Shown in pieces: positions 5,910 to 6,605 of a stretch of DNA of 6,605 bases. Within the stretch, counting starts at the first letter, position 1. The number at the start of each line of letters is the position of its first letter. The stretch covers positions 1 through 6,605 of the forward strand of contig JBPRGH010000127.1 of assembly GCA_051418055.1 (NCBI GenBank), in the 5' to 3' direction. A model generated the notes under the pieces. It was not told where the DNA came from and did no database searches. It was given only the letters and a program-made list of their open reading frames with translations. The position numbers and the translations under genes are program-made. Source of the DNA: JBPRGH01 sp051418055. GTDB taxonomy: Bacteria; Bacteroidota; Bacteroidia; Cytophagales; Cyclobacteriaceae.

Positions 5910-6344
5910 TTATTCTTCTAAATTAAATTTTGCTTCTACTGTTATTTCAATTTTAGCACCCGGTGAAAATAATTTTTCAATTTGCACCCAGGTAGCTGCC
6001 GGAGTATTGCCTTTGTAGAAAGCCAGGCGTGGTGCATTAGCCGATTTTGTAGCTTCTATATCAGTAGTATAAACTACTTCTTTAACAATATGTGAAGCAT
6101 CCAGGCCATAGGCATTTAAAGTTTTTTTAATGTTTTCAAAAATACCTGTTATTTGCTTTTCCATTGTTTCGCCAGCAGCAACTGTTCCACTTATGTAAAG
6201 TGTATTTCCCACTTTACGACCCTGGGCATAACCCCATTGCTTCTCCCATGGGCCCATGTGCAAAATACCATTTTCAGAAACTTCCTGTGCATAACTAACA
6301 ATAGAAAGAGCAATAAACAGAAAGATAAATGTTATTATTTTCAT
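5910..6344 (-). CDS. Secreted RidA/YjgF-family protein lacking the catalytic arginine
   Basis: A 144-residue protein: signal peptide at residues 1-19 (MKIITFIFLFIALSIVSYA|Q), then a complete RidA (Rid/YER057c/UK114) domain. Family landmarks are GNTLYISGTVA (46-56), the IFENIKKTLNAYGL helix (68-81), IVKEVVYTTDI (86-96), and the C-terminal PGAKIEITVEAKF (128-140). Cytosolic RidA proteins form trimers and hydrolyse reactive enamines/imines made by PLP enzymes, using an Arg in a PAR-S/T-x-V motif (Arg105 in E. coli RidA). Here that segment reads P115-A-A-T-W-V120, so Ala117 replaces the Arg and canonical deaminase activity is unlikely. Export and the lost Arg indicate a different role, perhaps ligand binding in the periplasm. 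The gene is convergent with the DUF6952-like gene. About 70 bases upstream of its start is a pair of GGTCnGACC palindromes that may control it. The start ATG at 6344 immediately precedes the signal peptide. Confidence 0.92.
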   Translation of the reverse strand: MKIITFIFLFIALSIVSYAQEVSENGILHMGPWEKQWGYAQGRKVGNTLYISGTVAAGETMEKQITGIFENIKKTLNAYGLDASHIVKEVVYTTDIEATKSANAPRLAFYKGNTPAATWVQIEKLFSPGAKIEITVEAKFNLEE

Positions 6345-6414
6345 TTTTATTTTTGTTTAACGGATGCATATACGACTTATGAATAGATATAGTTGCACCT
6401 TTAAAATATCTCCT

Positions 6415-6460
6415 CCGGTCAGACCGCTTCTAGAACAAGTCCAACAAGCGGTCCGACCGG
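6415..6460. promoter_or_regulatory. Paired CGGTCnGACCG palindromes forming a GC-rich inverted repeat
   Basis: CGGTCAGACCG (6416-6426) and CGGTCCGACCG (6449-6459) are each 11-base palindromes, 33 bases apart, about three helical turns. The larger arms (6415-6429 and 6446-6460) are also inverted copies of each other with one mismatch. The GGTCnGACC core resembles the operators of FadR-type GntR regulators (TGGTCCGACCA in E. coli). The alternative reading is a REP-like hairpin element. It lies upstream of the RidA gene. Confidence 0.6.
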
Positions 6461-6542
6461 TTTAGATGCCCTACGTAAGAAACCCTAGAATCCTCATTAA
6501 GAAACTCCTGAAGAGCGAAAATTGGTTCTATTAATTAATTGC

Positions 6543-6580
6543 AAAAAGGCATGAAACAGGATGTTAAAACCTGCCATGCC
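6543..6580 (-). terminator. Terminator for a minus-strand gene beyond the right edge
   Basis: Read on the minus strand: GGCATG, G, CAGG, a 9-base loop, CCTG, TTT, CATGCC, then TTTTT. That is ten base pairs in two blocks with a small internal loop and a T-run. Its orientation implies a leftward gene ending just outside the window. Confidence 0.62.
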
Positions 6581-6605
6581 CCATGCTCTACGCTCCATGC
6601 CCCAT
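6576..6605 (+). repeat. Third heptamer array, cut by the window edge
   Basis: Consecutive units ATGCCCC, ATGCTCT, ACGCTCC, ATGCCCC and the start of another AT. It shares the words ATGCTCT and ACGCTC with the hairpin at 5846-5909, so both belong to the same repeat type. Its first five bases overlap the stem of the terminator. Confidence 0.75.

Noticed and set aside
6153..6386. Open frame antisense to the RidA gene
   Set aside because: It covers the reverse strand of a complete RidA domain and signal peptide; composition is that of a shadow frame.
6476..6505. Direct repeat TAAGAAAC at 6476-6483 and 6498-6505, 22 bases apart
   Set aside because: Only eight bases match and flanks diverge; could be chance in AT-rich DNA.

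Overview
The window looks like a chromosomal stretch of a Bacteroidota bacterium, most likely a Cytophagales-type marine or soil organism. The DNA is AT-rich and start codons have poor Shine-Dalgarno sequences. The protein families present are typical of that phylum: a DUF2911 lipoprotein, a DUF6952-type small protein and a GldM-like domain. Some promoter candidates resemble the Bacteroidota -7 pattern TAnnTTTG. No rRNA, tRNA, insertion sequence, integrase or CRISPR array was found.

Left part, all minus strand. The window opens inside the 5' end of a two-TM potassium-channel-like gene (1-231). Next comes a DUF2911 lipoprotein with a His/Met/acidic linker (331-996) and its own terminator (282-314). 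A roughly 400-base gap follows with no convincing gene, ending in a plus-oriented terminator hairpin (1344-1367). A bile acid:sodium symporter (BASS/SBF) family transporter (1402-2286) closes this part.

Centre. The transporter diverges from a two-gene plus-strand operon: a PadR-family repressor (2454-2792) overlapping by ATGA a five-TM protein (2789-3955). That protein has a HAAS-like cytoplasmic N-terminus and a C-terminal domain resembling the N-terminal periplasmic region of the gliding/T9SS motor protein GldM. Two tandem palindromes built on TACATAGA/TCTATGTA lie in the divergent promoter region, one between the likely -35 and -10 boxes, and look like PadR operators. A strong terminator ends the operon at 3983-4021. 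This cassette is the most interesting unit in the window: it looks like a repressor paired with a membrane sensor that reuses a motor-protein domain.

Right part. A secreted class C beta-lactamase-like serine hydrolase (4091-5416) is followed by a run of AATTCGT heptamers leading into a small DUF6952-like gene (5593-5847). That gene converges on a secreted RidA-family protein lacking the canonical catalytic arginine (5910-6344). The 62 bases between these two genes form a long hairpin made of GCTC-bearing heptamers. Upstream of the RidA gene is a pair of CGGTCnGACCG palindromes 33 bp apart. At the right edge, a minus-oriented terminator for a gene outside the window abuts a third heptamer array. 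Three separate period-7 arrays in about 1.1 kb suggest a genome-wide intergenic repeat habit.
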